Shown piece after piece: positions 46,701 through 55,190 of a stretch of DNA of 64,000 bases (positions within the stretch are counted from its first letter, which is position 1; each line of letters opens with the position of its first letter). This stretch comes from Lysinibacillus fusiformis. GTDB taxonomy: Bacteria > Bacillota > Bacilli > Bacillales_A > Planococcaceae. The notes below the pieces were generated by a model. The model was not told the DNA's origin, did not search any database, and saw only the letters and a list, made by a program, of their open reading frames with translations. The DNA is taken from positions 2,728,001 to 2,792,000 of the forward strand of contig NZ_CP041696.1 in the NCBI RefSeq assembly GCF_007362955.1, read 5' to 3'. The translations under genes and the position numbers were made by a program.

Positions 46701-47464
46701 CTTTCGAGGATGAAGCACAGCAAATATTTGAAACCGTAGAGGATACAGCATTACTTGAAGAAATTTCCAGTCGTTTCCAAGCGCAGTACCCATTCCAACG
46801 GTCTACACAAAAACACTCGAAAACATCAGTTAGTGAAATAAAACGCATAGAAAATTTACAGCGTCAAGAAGAACCAGAGTACTTTTTTACGGTACCAAAT
46901 AAGCAAAAGTCTGCGATTACACCAAGGCCAACCTTCTTACAGGAAAAACAGATGACTGGCGCAGAAATTGGAACAGCTGTCCATACAATCATGCAACATG
47001 TACCACAGTGTGGTTTTACGAATTTGCAAGAGGTTGAGAACTTTGTGGCTGATTTAGTGACAAGACAGCTATTAACTGAGGCAGAGGCTAAGGTCGTCCC
47101 ATCGGCGAAAATATTGCATTTCTTCACAACAGACATTGGCCAACGTATAAAAAATGCGAAGCGTATTCGTAGAGAAATGCCGTTCACGATTAGTCGTATG
47201 GATGAGGATGGTGACGCGCAAATCGTCCAAGGAATTATCGATTGTTTGTTTGAGGATGCAAATGGTGAATGGGTATTACTGGATTATAAGACAGACCGTA
47301 TTCAATCACATTTCGCGGAGGAGCCAGCATTATCGAAGGAACTATTAGGGCGCTATGGTGTACAATTACGAGTTTATAGTGAAGCTATTGAATCTATTTT
47401 GCATATAAAAGTGGGTGTCAAAGTGCTGTACTTATTCGACATTGAAAGAGCATTATACGTATAA
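43751..47464 (+). CDS. addA: AddA subunit of the AddAB helicase-nuclease
   Basis: 1,237 residues from ATG 43751. UvrD-type motor with Walker A SAAAGSGKTAVLI (about residue 35), the motif II VDEYQDTN (about 415), YRFRLAEP, and AMTRAKERLILVG near the end of the helicase region. The C-terminal nuclease carries WVLLDYKTDR. Together with AddB it is the Gram-positive counterpart of RecBCD. A weak terminator follows at 47486-47520. Confidence 0.98.
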   Translation: MVQQIPVKPENVTWTDDQWKAIYASGQDTLVSAAAGSGKTAVLINRMIEKVVANDNPINVDELLVVTFTNASAAEMRHRMAEALEKAIAENPTSQHLRRQLSLVNKAQISTLHSFCLAIVKQYAYMLDIDPGFRIANEAEVALLRDDILADVLEAAYDVEDEVQVHAVYRLVDSFTSDRDDQAIETLMSKLYDTSRVHAEPQKWLRSLPKAYELAEDVTIDDLELSKYVKLTVKHSLEEAFVLISEMRAITLQPEGPAPYAETAEIDFAMIQEGIRISREGTWQELFDFFSTVKWSTLKRVAKDALVDVDLQELAKKKRDAAKKIINKLKETYFVRTPARLLEEIRLMAPTIATLVELTNVFSEHFRRAKVERGIIDFSDLEHFALQILTENVNGKLQPSPVALDLKKRFKEVLVDEYQDTNMLQETILQLVKTGDELDGNLFMVGDVKQSIYRFRLAEPKLFMKKYGEFIEQPDGTGMRIDLNANFRSRKEVLNATNYVFAQIMGIRVGEIHYDENASLKPAAPYDAKEVPVELVVLHPPQEEEIDDEAEDIITEASELEELKKSQYEARFIIERIQQMMEDSTTVYDTKMKTERPLKYSDIVILMRSMTWSTDLVEEFKLAGIPLYAESSKGYFDALEVMIILNTLKIVDNPYQDIPLASVLRAPFVGLTENELAKIRLAEPKAPFYDALRQFIRSEGYGVQTTTFEKLQRFMLAFENWRDLARRGSLSDLIWKIYLDTHYYEIVGAMPNGKQRQANLRVLHDRALMYEKTAFRGLFRFLRFIDRMRTRGDDLGTAKSIGEKDDVVRLVTIHSSKGLEFPVVFVAGMGRPFNKMDFHNPYLFDQDFGLAVKAIDPEDRITYTSLPFLAMKEKKELEMRAEEMRVLYVAMTRAKERLILVGSVKNWEKTLDKWQDAQSLPVDAPLQEYLRARANSYFDWIGPAVARHADFGPLSTMIYKEREDASHWWVRAIETSCYMYDTVAFEDEAQQIFETVEDTALLEEISSRFQAQYPFQRSTQKHSKTSVSEIKRIENLQRQEEPEYFFTVPNKQKSAITPRPTFLQEKQMTGAEIGTAVHTIMQHVPQCGFTNLQEVENFVADLVTRQLLTEAEAKVVPSAKILHFFTTDIGQRIKNAKRIRREMPFTISRMDEDGDAQIVQGIIDCLFEDANGEWVLLDYKTDRIQSHFAEEPALSKELLGRYGVQLRVYSEAIESILHIKVGVKVLYLFDIERALYV

Positions 47465-47485
47465 GGCAACCTTATCATGATGAAA

Positions 47486-47520
47486 ACAGTCCATTATAAA
47501 AAAGTAATGGGCTGTCTTTT
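47486..47520 (+). terminator. Terminator after addA
   Basis: ACAGTCCATTA / TAATGGGCTGT stem (one G-T pair), then CTTTT. Confidence 0.8.
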
Positions 47521-47570
47521 CACTATAGCGTAATATTAAGGGAAGTGTTTTTGAAAGAGGAGGCAATTTC

Positions 47571-48740
47571 GTGGATTTAAAACCAACAATGTTGCAAGAA
47601 CGTATCGCAACATTAGATATTTTACGTGGGATTAGCTTACTAGGTATTTTACTCGTTAATATGTATGCCTTTTATTTGCCAATGCCACATATTGATTTGG
47701 CGTCTTGGTTTACGACACCATCGGATATGGTTTGGCAACAAAACTTAGATATTTACGTTCAAAGTAGCTTTTACCCATTATTTGCTATGTTGTTTGGCTA
47801 TGGCCTAGCCATGCAATGGCAAAAAGCTCAAAGTCGTGAGCAAAACTTTTATGCTACTGGCGTACGCCGACTAGTTGTATTATTTATGTTTGGACTTGTG
47901 CACGCGGTACTGATTTGGTGGGGCGATATATTAATGACTTATGCATTTTGTGGCGTCTTTTTACTGCTTCTACTTCGTCTGCATCCAGTTTGGCTATTGT
48001 CTATAGGAATAATAATTAATGGTTTCATGCATGTTTTTATGTTGTTTATAGTAGGCTATATAAACTTTAATACGTCGATTGATTCGTATTTAAACATTAC
48101 TGCGGTAGAAAAAGCGATAACGGCTTATGGTGCAGGTAACTGGCTAGATGCCTTTATGCAACGTTTATCAGATCTATCAGTACAGGCTGGGGTTGGTATG
48201 TGGATTGCTTCATTATTTACTATTTTACCGTATATGCTTATTGGAGCGGCCGCTTCTAAATGGCATTTAGTGGAGCGAGCAAAGGAACTAAAATGGCTGT
48301 GGCTGACGTTAACGATAGTAGGACTGGCTTTAGGTATTTTTGTGAAGAGCATGCCAATTCTAAATACACGTACGTATTTACTTGAATACATAAAGGTGTA
48401 TGTGGGGGGGCCAATTTTATCAGTTGGTTATATTGGACTGATTATATTACTTTGCATGATTCCGTTCGTACCAAAGTTGCTTAGTCCATTTGCCAAAATT
48501 GGTCGCATGTCATTAACTATGTACATATTACAATCCATTATTGGGACATGCTTATTTTATCAATATGGGTTTGGATGGTATGGAAAAGTCAGCGTCGCAA
48601 CAGGTATATTAATCGCTATTGGCATTATTGTTGTACAAATGGTGTTCGCTGAAGTTTGGCTATCTAAATGGAAGCAGGGACCGTTGGAAGCAATTTGGCG
48701 TAAATTAACGTATAAAGTGAAACCAGGCGATACCAATTAG
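47571..48740 (+). CDS. DUF418 (YeiB-family) membrane protein
   Basis: 389 residues from GTG 47571 after GAGGAGGC. N-terminal RIATLDILRGISLLGILLVN is the family hallmark, followed by eight to ten membrane segments; the C-terminal third is the DUF418 domain (PFAKIGRMSLTMYILQSIIGTCLFY). The fold is shared with membrane acyltransferases; substrates are unknown in Bacillales (YxaH/YrkO relatives). Flanked by terminators, so likely a single-gene unit. Confidence 0.9.
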   Translation: MDLKPTMLQERIATLDILRGISLLGILLVNMYAFYLPMPHIDLASWFTTPSDMVWQQNLDIYVQSSFYPLFAMLFGYGLAMQWQKAQSREQNFYATGVRRLVVLFMFGLVHAVLIWWGDILMTYAFCGVFLLLLLRLHPVWLLSIGIIINGFMHVFMLFIVGYINFNTSIDSYLNITAVEKAITAYGAGNWLDAFMQRLSDLSVQAGVGMWIASLFTILPYMLIGAAASKWHLVERAKELKWLWLTLTIVGLALGIFVKSMPILNTRTYLLEYIKVYVGGPILSVGYIGLIILLCMIPFVPKLLSPFAKIGRMSLTMYILQSIIGTCLFYQYGFGWYGKVSVATGILIAIGIIVVQMVFAEVWLSKWKQGPLEAIWRKLTYKVKPGDTN

Positions 48741-48848
48741 TTGCTATATACGTAGTGTTTATATGCAGTGAAAAAATGTTATCGCAAAATTGAGGTAATT
48801 TAGATCATATTGTTGTATCATGTAGAAAAAAGAAGGAGCTCTTAAATC

Positions 48849-49751
48849 ATGAAAATTTTATCATTTAAATTAGGTGGACATGTAAGTTTTGGACCGAAAG
48901 TAAAAAAAGAAGAAGCAGTATGGGATGTACTGGCTATTCAAAATGAACTTCAAGTTCTCCCTTCTTTTTCAAATTCTATCGTTGATGGCATTGCTTTAGG
49001 CTATGATTTTGTAGAACAGATTCGTAAATTAGTAGAAGCAGCTGAAAAATCAGAACGTGCGGATAGCTTCAAACGTGAATTTACAGTGATTGAATGGTTA
49101 TCGCCAATTCCTCGTACACCAAAAAATATTATGTGTATCGGTAAAAATTATAATGAGCATGCAAAAGAAATGGGCGCAGAAGCAGCTCCAACAGATTTAA
49201 TGGTATTTACAAAATCACCGACTGCTATCGCTGCTGACGGTCAAACGATATCAATTCATGCAGATCTCTCATCAAAAATGGACTATGAAGGAGAGCTTGC
49301 AATCGTGATTGGTAAACGTGGTAAAAATATTCCTAAAAACTTAGCATACGATTACGTGTTTGGCTACACAATCGCCAATGACATAACAGCTCGTGATTTG
49401 CAAGATAAACATAAGCAATTCTTCTTGGGCAAAAGCTTGGATGGAACTTGTCCACTTGGTCCATACCTTGTGACAAAAGATGAAATTCCAAATCCACAAG
49501 AGTTAACTGTGGTAACAAAGGTTAATGATGAAGTACGCCAAAACGGTACGACAAAAGATATGATGTTCTCTGTAGAAACATTAGTATCCATCCTATCTCA
49601 GCATGTAACATTAGAGCCAGGAGATGTTATTTTAACAGGTACGCCAGCGGGTGTAGGAAAAGGCATGAACCCACCCCAATTTTTAAAAGCTGGTGATACT
49701 GTGAAGGTATCAATCCAAGGAATTGGAACATTAGTGAATCATTTCGAATAA
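48849..49751 (+). CDS. yisK: Fumarylacetoacetate hydrolase-family protein, YisK-like
   Basis: 300 residues, ATG after AAGGAGCTC. The FAH domain covers about residues 85-300: CIGKNYNEHAKEMG, the metal-binding DYEGELAIVIG (paired Glu and a later Asp), ITARDLQDKHKQFFLGKSLDGTCPLGP, and LTGTPAGVGKG. FAH-family enzymes hydrolyse or decarboxylate beta-diketo and oxaloacetate-like acids; B. subtilis YisK is an oxaloacetate decarboxylase linked to cell-shape phenotypes. Next gene is yisL, matching B. subtilis. Confidence 0.92.
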   Translation: MKILSFKLGGHVSFGPKVKKEEAVWDVLAIQNELQVLPSFSNSIVDGIALGYDFVEQIRKLVEAAEKSERADSFKREFTVIEWLSPIPRTPKNIMCIGKNYNEHAKEMGAEAAPTDLMVFTKSPTAIAADGQTISIHADLSSKMDYEGELAIVIGKRGKNIPKNLAYDYVFGYTIANDITARDLQDKHKQFFLGKSLDGTCPLGPYLVTKDEIPNPQELTVVTKVNDEVRQNGTTKDMMFSVETLVSILSQHVTLEPGDVILTGTPAGVGKGMNPPQFLKAGDTVKVSIQGIGTLVNHFE

Positions 49752-49757
49752 CTGTTC

Positions 49758-49792
49758 AAATCCGCGTGAGTATATGCTCCGCGGATTTTTTT
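49758..49792 (+). terminator. Terminator after yisK
   Basis: AAATCCGC / GCGGATTT stem with a T-run of seven. Confidence 0.9.
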
Positions 49793-49886
49793 AGTAATTT
49801 TAGTGAACGCAATTGTAATATTTGAAACGATTTCCACCACATGATAGGATAGAGTTTGATAGAAAAAGAATGAGGTGGGGACACGA

Positions 49887-50255
49887 ATGGATTTTTTAAC
49901 AAATACAACACATCTACACATTACGACATGGGTAGTCGGTATCGTAATCTTTTTCATTGCAGCGCTTAGTGGCAAGCAATCTAAAGGCTTACATATGGCA
50001 TTACGATTATTTTACATTTTAATCATCATTACGGGTGGTGCACTATTTATCCATACAATGGATTACGGTCAAGGTATGCTTTATGGCTTTAAATTCATCG
50101 CTGGTATTTTAGTCATCGGTATGATGGAAATGGTATTAGTGCGCCAAAAGAAAAACAAACCAACAGGCATGTTCTGGATTTTATTTGCAGTATTCTTATT
50201 CATTACACTGTTCTTAGGATTCAAACTACCAATGAACATTGATTTCCTAGCATAA
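49887..50255 (+). CDS. yisL: YisL-like UPF0344 membrane protein
   Basis: 122 residues from ATG 49887 after GAGGTGGGG (the upstream GTG at 49875 is inside that site). Four membrane segments; family phrases include HITTWVVGIVIFFIAA and a Gly-rich GGALFIHTMDYGQGMLYGFK turn. Size agrees with the B. subtilis protein (about 118). Function unknown. Confidence 0.9.
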   Translation: MDFLTNTTHLHITTWVVGIVIFFIAALSGKQSKGLHMALRLFYILIIITGGALFIHTMDYGQGMLYGFKFIAGILVIGMMEMVLVRQKKNKPTGMFWILFAVFLFITLFLGFKLPMNIDFLA

Positions 50256-50267
50256 TTGCTCGTAAAG

Positions 50268-50296
50268 GTCGTGAAGTTTTCGCTTCACGGCTTTTT
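50268..50296 (+). terminator. Terminator after yisL
   Basis: GTCGTGAAG / CTTCACGGC stem, short T-rich loop, followed by TTTTT. Confidence 0.88.
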
Positions 50297-50321
50297 AGTG
50301 TGTAAAAGAAACTATACGGTC

Positions 50322-50449
50322 AGGTGACAAGCTTAAACGTAGGTTACAGGTGGGGGAAGCGTTGAGTAACCCAATAGAGCGCAGTTAACCGTCCTTTGTT
50401 GTTTATGCTCACGTTTGCATGCGAAGATGGCTCAAGTTGACACCTTTTT
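50322..50449 (+). ncRNA. Candidate structured leader or small RNA upstream of the GH13 gene
   Basis: AGGTGACAAGCTT (50322-50334) can pair with AAGTTGACACCT (50434-50445) apart from one mismatch and one bulge, closing a 124-nt element that ends in a T-run (50445-50449). Inside, GGTTAC / GTAACC form a second helix (50342-50371). The outline fits a leader with a terminator-like 3' arm. I do not recognise any known riboswitch class. Confidence 0.3.
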
Positions 50450-50555
50450 GCCGTAATTCATTTTTCAATTTGGGAAAATATTTTGAAATGATAGCGACGT
50501 TACTGTTTTATTTGGTAAAATGACGATGGATTGGTTTGAAAGAGAGGGAATAAAA

Positions 50556-52025
50556 GTGAAATTTAAGAAGTGGATAAGTGCGACAGCTGCATCGCTTTTA
50601 CTGGCGACTTCATTGCTAGGAACAACAGCAGTGGCACATGCAGACGAAGTACAAGCAAGAACGATTGCACAAGAAAGCATTTATGATTTACTCGTTGACC
50701 GTTTCTTTAATGGTTCGGGCACTAACGATTTTGATACAAATACGCAAGACCCTTCGAAATTTGCTGGTGGTGACTTTACTGGGCTCCAAGATAAACTAAA
50801 ATTTATCGGAGAGATGGGGTATACGATCGTCTCCATTGGGACAATTTTCTCTACAGACGTGTATGATGGCTCGATGCCAACAAGCTATACGACAATAGAA
50901 GAGCATTTTGGGACAGCAGAAGAATTCCAAAGTGTTATTGAGGCCTATAAAGCGAATAATATGTCGATCATGGTTGATTTTCCTCTAAACAATGTAAGTC
51001 CAAACCATGAGTGGGCAAAGGACGCAGCAAAACAGGACTGGATCGCCACTACAAACAATGGTCAAGTACAATGGGATTTAACAAACAAAGATGTACAAAA
51101 TGCCCTGATTGAGACGGCAACAGAATTCGCCTCTACATATAATATTGGTGGTATTCGTTTAACAAATATTGCTGATGCTGATACAGCATTTATCAATGCG
51201 CTAATTGATGCGTTAAAAGGCACGAAAGATTCATTATATGTGATTGCAAATGAAGAAAGTGATGCGGATTTTGACGCAAGCTTCTCACCTGTAACGGCAG
51301 ATATTTACCGTAATATTTTTAAAAATGTTGATATGGATTCTTCAAAGCTAATGGAACCCTTTTCAAGCGACAAACCGACGCAAATTATGATTGATTCACT
51401 TCAAACACATCGTTTTACATTTGACTCTGCGTCTGAAAATATGTTCCCACCAACTCGACTAAAAATGGCGTTGGGTGCTTTATTTATGTTGCCAGGCATA
51501 CCAGTTGTACAGTATGGCTCAGAAATTGCAATGAACGGGGAAGCGAAACCCGATACGCATCAGTTTTATAATTTTAAAACGGATGAAGAATTAATTGATT
51601 ACGTAAAAAATGTACAATCCTTACGCAATAAATCTGCCACAATACGCAATGGTGATTTTGAGGTCATTACAAATGAAAATGGTCTACTTGTATTTACAAG
51701 AACATCTGATGAAGAACAATGGGTCATCATGATAAACAATACTGGTAAAACACAACGCGTTGATTTTACGCCGGCTCAGCTTGGTGAAGGTAAAATGCTC
51801 AATGGTATTTTGCATCAAGAAAAAGTTCGTATTAATGACAAAGACGTGTATCCAGTGATTTTAGACCGAGAAATGGTCGAAATTTATCAAGTTAGAGAAG
51901 ATAAAGGATTAAATCTTCCATACATGATAGCACTTGGCTTAGTATGGTTACTATTTATAGGATTTGTAGTTGTGATTATTAAACGTGGTAAAACACGTCG
52001 TCAGGAACAAGACGCTATAAAATAA
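50556..52025 (+). CDS. Membrane-anchored GH13 alpha-amylase-like protein, probably inactive
   Basis: 489 residues from GTG 50556 after AGAGAGGGA. Signal peptide (cut near AHA-DE), GH13 barrel (about 35-350), beta-domain, and a C-terminal membrane anchor (LPYMIALGLVWLLFIGFVVVII) with a basic tail. The barrel is recognisable (SIYDLLVDRFFNG, LPGIPVVQYGSEIAMNG), yet conserved active-site residues are changed. The region I NH is NN (LNNVSPNHEW), the nucleophile Asp of region II is Thr (GGIRLTNI), and the region IV NHD is absent (FDSASENM). The acid/base Glu may persist (IANEES). Binding or scaffolding of glycans on the outer membrane face is inferred. Confidence 0.88.
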   Translation: MKFKKWISATAASLLLATSLLGTTAVAHADEVQARTIAQESIYDLLVDRFFNGSGTNDFDTNTQDPSKFAGGDFTGLQDKLKFIGEMGYTIVSIGTIFSTDVYDGSMPTSYTTIEEHFGTAEEFQSVIEAYKANNMSIMVDFPLNNVSPNHEWAKDAAKQDWIATTNNGQVQWDLTNKDVQNALIETATEFASTYNIGGIRLTNIADADTAFINALIDALKGTKDSLYVIANEESDADFDASFSPVTADIYRNIFKNVDMDSSKLMEPFSSDKPTQIMIDSLQTHRFTFDSASENMFPPTRLKMALGALFMLPGIPVVQYGSEIAMNGEAKPDTHQFYNFKTDEELIDYVKNVQSLRNKSATIRNGDFEVITNENGLLVFTRTSDEEQWVIMINNTGKTQRVDFTPAQLGEGKMLNGILHQEKVRINDKDVYPVILDREMVEIYQVREDKGLNLPYMIALGLVWLLFIGFVVVIIKRGKTRRQEQDAIK

Positions 52026-52030
52026 CAAAT

Positions 52031-52077
52031 AAAAATCCCTCCAGTTTGCCTTTTGGGCGGGCATGGAGGGATTTTTT
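52031..52077. terminator. Bidirectional terminator between the GH13 and degV genes
   Basis: AAAAATCCCTCCA / TGGAGGGATTTTTT stem with A and T flanks between convergent genes. Confidence 0.92.
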
Positions 52078-52080
52078 ACA

Positions 52081-52938
52081 TTAAGCTTGATAACTTTTAT
52101 TTGTAAAGAAAATAGCAATTGTGCCTGGTCCTACATGGGAGCCAATAACTGAACCAATCATTGTCATTTGAATCGCTTTTGGCGCGAATCTATCCTGGAT
52201 GGCTGCTTTTACTTCGTTTGCAAAGACAGAGTCGTCACTATGGCTAATGCCGACAATTTTGTCAGAAAAATTACCACCGCGTTCTTGCATCAAATCTAAC
52301 ATTCGTGCAATGGCCTTTTTCCGTCCACGTGATTTTTCAATTGGCACAAGCTTGCCATCCTCAACATTTAATATCGGCTTAATACTAAGGAGTCCGCCAA
52401 GAAATGCACTAGCTTTAGATACGCGACCACCCTTTGCTAGGTAGTCTAAATCTTCTACTGTAAAAAGATGCTCCATCTGTGAAGCAAGCGAAGTTAATTT
52501 TGTTTCAAGTTCCTCCAATGAGGCACCCGTATTGCGAAGTTGAACCGCTTCTTCAATCACTAAACCGTGGCCGAAGGAAGCACATTTAGAATCAATGATC
52601 GTTAGCTTTAACGATGGATATTGTTCAAGTACTTGATTGCGAATCATCATAGCAGTACCATATGTACCTGATAATTCCGAAGAAAATGCGATATAAACGC
52701 CTTCCTCGCCGCTTTGTGCTAGTTCTTCAAAATGTTTAAGGAAGAGCTCTGGTGACACTTGTGACGTTTTTGGGTGGGCACCTTGTCGAATGGCATCGTA
52801 AATTTCCTTAGAATCAACCGCAATGACATCATCATATTCGCTGTCGTTTAAATGCACGCGTAATGGAAGTAGTACGACATCATTCTCTTCATAGTAAGAC
52901 TTCGGTAAATCACATCCACTATCAGTAAAAATTTTCAT
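52081..52938 (-). CDS. DegV-family fatty-acid-binding protein (YitS-like)
   Basis: 285 residues, ATG after GGGGGAC. DegV fold: N-terminal KIFTDSGCDLP, then HPKTSQVSPELF, FSSELSGTYGTA, and C-terminal GSVIGSHVGPGTIAIFF. Firmicutes DegV/FakB proteins hold a fatty acid for phosphorylation by FakA, feeding phospholipid synthesis. Several paralogues exist per genome; position next to yitU, yitV and yitW suggests YitS. A separate lipid is not determinable from sequence. Confidence 0.9.
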   Translation of the reverse strand: MKIFTDSGCDLPKSYYEENDVVLLPLRVHLNDSEYDDVIAVDSKEIYDAIRQGAHPKTSQVSPELFLKHFEELAQSGEEGVYIAFSSELSGTYGTAMMIRNQVLEQYPSLKLTIIDSKCASFGHGLVIEEAVQLRNTGASLEELETKLTSLASQMEHLFTVEDLDYLAKGGRVSKASAFLGGLLSIKPILNVEDGKLVPIEKSRGRKKAIARMLDLMQERGGNFSDKIVGISHSDDSVFANEVKAAIQDRFAPKAIQMTMIGSVIGSHVGPGTIAIFFTNKSYQA

Positions 52939-53019
52939 TATTTTGTCCCCCTAAATAAACTGTCTTCTCCCAAATTTAAACTGTGAAAAATGGAAAGTCA
53001 ATTTGAACTTACTACTTAA

Positions 53020-53829
53020 CTATGATAATTTCAAGCGTTCAATGAGTATTTTAGCAATACCATCTTCGTTATTAGTCGTAGTAATTTCATTGGCAATATT
53101 TTTTAAGGATGGGATGCCATTACCCATAGCTACACCAATGCCTGCAAAATCAATCATTTCCAAATCATTATCTTCATCACCAAAGGCAATAATACGCTCA
53201 CGTGGGATACCTAAATCTTTAGCAACATGTGAGATGCCTACGGCTTTATTTAAGCCACGACGGACAATCTCAATAATGTGTAGTGGTGCACCCCAACGAC
53301 GATGTTCGATTACCTCTGCATGCACTGCATGTAAATGATCGCGAATAATCATAGAGTTAGCTTCGTTTGCTTGAATAAGTAGACTTGTCGGATTTTCTTG
53401 CAAATGTGTTGATAAATCACCGAGTGTAATTTTGGGGTTCCCCATATTAAAAATATTTAAAATCCGTTCATCCTCTGTATGGACATAAATGTCATCCATC
53501 ACCTCGGCGATAATATTTTCATATTCATAACTATTTACCGAATCGACGACATCTCGTACAACGCTTAAATCAATCGGTGTATGCATCGCGTTCCAAGCTA
53601 TATTTTTAGGATGGTGAACGTAAGCACCATTAAAATTAACAATAGGCGTTGTAAGTCCAAGTTCATGGTAATAAATATCGCTAGCACGATAAGGACGACC
53701 TGTGGCAATCATCACCTGATGTCCTTGTTCTTTCGCCTGCAATAATGTTTTTTTAGTTTTCTTTGAAATTTGTTGTTGGTCCGTCAATAACGTCCCATCT
53801 AAATCTAAAACAATTAAATGCGGTTTCAT
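53020..53829 (-). CDS. Cof-type HAD hydrolase (YitU-like)
   Basis: 269 residues, ATG after AAGGGG. HAD motif I DLDGTLL (nucleophile Asp near residue 9), motif II ATGRPY, motif IV region IAFGDEDNDLEMI, with the C2 cap typical of the Cof subfamily in between. Such enzymes dephosphorylate sugar phosphates or FMN-type substrates; B. subtilis YitU is a flavin-nucleotide phosphatase. Substrate here is inferred only from similarity of context. Confidence 0.92.
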   Translation of the reverse strand: MKPHLIVLDLDGTLLTDQQQISKKTKKTLLQAKEQGHQVMIATGRPYRASDIYYHELGLTTPIVNFNGAYVHHPKNIAWNAMHTPIDLSVVRDVVDSVNSYEYENIIAEVMDDIYVHTEDERILNIFNMGNPKITLGDLSTHLQENPTSLLIQANEANSMIIRDHLHAVHAEVIEHRRWGAPLHIIEIVRRGLNKAVGISHVAKDLGIPRERIIAFGDEDNDLEMIDFAGIGVAMGNGIPSLKNIANEITTTNNEDGIAKILIERLKLS

Positions 53830-53953
53830 AGCATGTTGCCCCTTTCCTATATGTTTGAATAGTATCTCTTTGTCACCTTCGCGTCAAAATTTTGTCATGT
53901 AGAAAAAAGTTTGCTAACATAAAAAGAAGAGACAAAAGTTGGGAGTGACAAAG

Positions 53954-54718
53954 ATGTTCACAGAGAGAGAAGTGTGGGGAAATATTCCTTTATTACATAT
54001 ATATACAGAAGATATGAATGAAGAAACCCCCGTCGTGATTTTCTTACACGGCTTTATGAGTGCCAAAGAACATAATTTACATTATGCATATCAGCTAGTC
54101 CATAAAGGGGTGCGTGTCCTATTACCAGATGCAAAATTACATGGTGATCGGAGTGAAGGCTTAACAGAGATGCAAATGAATTCACGCTTTTGGGATATTG
54201 TCTTAAATTCTATTCATGAAGTAGAGCGATTATATAATGAGTTAAAGAATAAACAACTGTTAGTGAATGATAAAATCGGTGTGGCTGGTACTTCGATGGG
54301 GGGAATTGTCACATCTGGTTGTTTAAAGTTTTATGATTGGATACAAACAGCGGCGATATGCATGGGTGCACCTAGCTTTATAGAATTAGGCGCATATCAA
54401 TTACAGCAGTTTGCTGAAAGTGGCTTAAATTGGCCGATGTCAGAAGAAGAAATACGAAAAACGAATGAGCTTTTAGCCAAGTATGATATAAGCTTAACAC
54501 CAGAAAAATTTGCACAACGCCCGATATTTTTCTGGCATGGTAAAAAAGATAAAACTGTGCCATTTAAAGATACGTATACTTTCTATTTAAAATTACGTGC
54601 TTATTATGAAACAAATCCAGAAGATCTGAATTTCTTCGTTGATAATCAAGCCGGTCATGCTGTGACACGTGAAGGAATGCTAGCAGCAACTGGATGGCTT
54701 GCGCAGCATTTGGCATAA
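53954..54718 (+). CDS. Alpha/beta-hydrolase esterase (YitV-like)
   Basis: 254 residues from ATG 53954, five nt after GGGAGTGA. The hydrolase elements are the oxyanion HGFMSAKEHN, nucleophile elbow GTSMGG (GxSxGG), acid Asp in FFWHGKKDKTVPF, and His in NQAGHAVTREG. No signal peptide, so cytoplasmic. Order HAD-esterase-DUF59 matches B. subtilis yitU-yitV-yitW. Confidence 0.9.
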   Translation: MFTEREVWGNIPLLHIYTEDMNEETPVVIFLHGFMSAKEHNLHYAYQLVHKGVRVLLPDAKLHGDRSEGLTEMQMNSRFWDIVLNSIHEVERLYNELKNKQLLVNDKIGVAGTSMGGIVTSGCLKFYDWIQTAAICMGAPSFIELGAYQLQQFAESGLNWPMSEEEIRKTNELLAKYDISLTPEKFAQRPIFFWHGKKDKTVPFKDTYTFYLKLRAYYETNPEDLNFFVDNQAGHAVTREGMLAATGWLAQHLA

Positions 54719-54771
54719 TAAGTTGCATCTGCTATGATGAAGTTAACACTGTGATGGAAGGAGAAATACAG

Positions 54772-55080
54772 ATGGATCAAGATATGAAAGACAGCATGTT
54801 TAGTGCATTAGAAAATGTAATTGACCCTGAGCTGGGTATTGATATTGTCAACTTAGGATTAGTATATGATGTTGAATTAGATGATGAGGGCTTAGCAACT
54901 GTCACTATGACGCTAACTTCAATGGGATGCCCAATGGGTCCTGTTATTGTTGATCAAGTAAATACTGCATTAAGTGAACTACCAGAAGTGAAAAGTACAA
55001 ATGTTAACATTGTATGGAATCCACCATGGTCAAAAGACAAGATGTCTCGATATGCAAAATTGGCATTGGGCGTACGTTAA
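54772..55080 (+). CDS. MIP18/DUF59 iron-sulfur assembly protein (YitW-like)
   Basis: 102 residues from ATG 54772 after AAGGAGAAA. The complete DUF59 fold is present: ALENVIDPELGIDIVNLGLVYDV, then TLTSMGCPMGPVIVDQV with the conserved Cys, and VNIVWNPPWSKDKMS. SufT/MIP18 relatives help mature Fe-S proteins. Likely co-transcribed with the upstream esterase gene. Confidence 0.94.
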   Translation: MDQDMKDSMFSALENVIDPELGIDIVNLGLVYDVELDDEGLATVTMTLTSMGCPMGPVIVDQVNTALSELPEVKSTNVNIVWNPPWSKDKMSRYAKLALGVR

Positions 55081-55139
55081 TAAGACTTTAGCATAAGGCG
55101 TTTGTAGCTAGGTAAGGTACAAAATAGCGTACGTAAATA

Positions 55140-55180
55140 AACAAATTCCCACTTGCACAATATGCAGGTGGGAATTTGTT
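55140..55180. terminator. Bidirectional terminator between yitW-like and fnr-like genes
   Basis: AACAAATTCCCACTTGCA / TGCAGGTGGGAATTTGTT 18-bp stem (one G-T pair) with a 5-nt loop between convergent genes. Confidence 0.93.
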
Positions 55181-55190
55181 ATATAACGGA

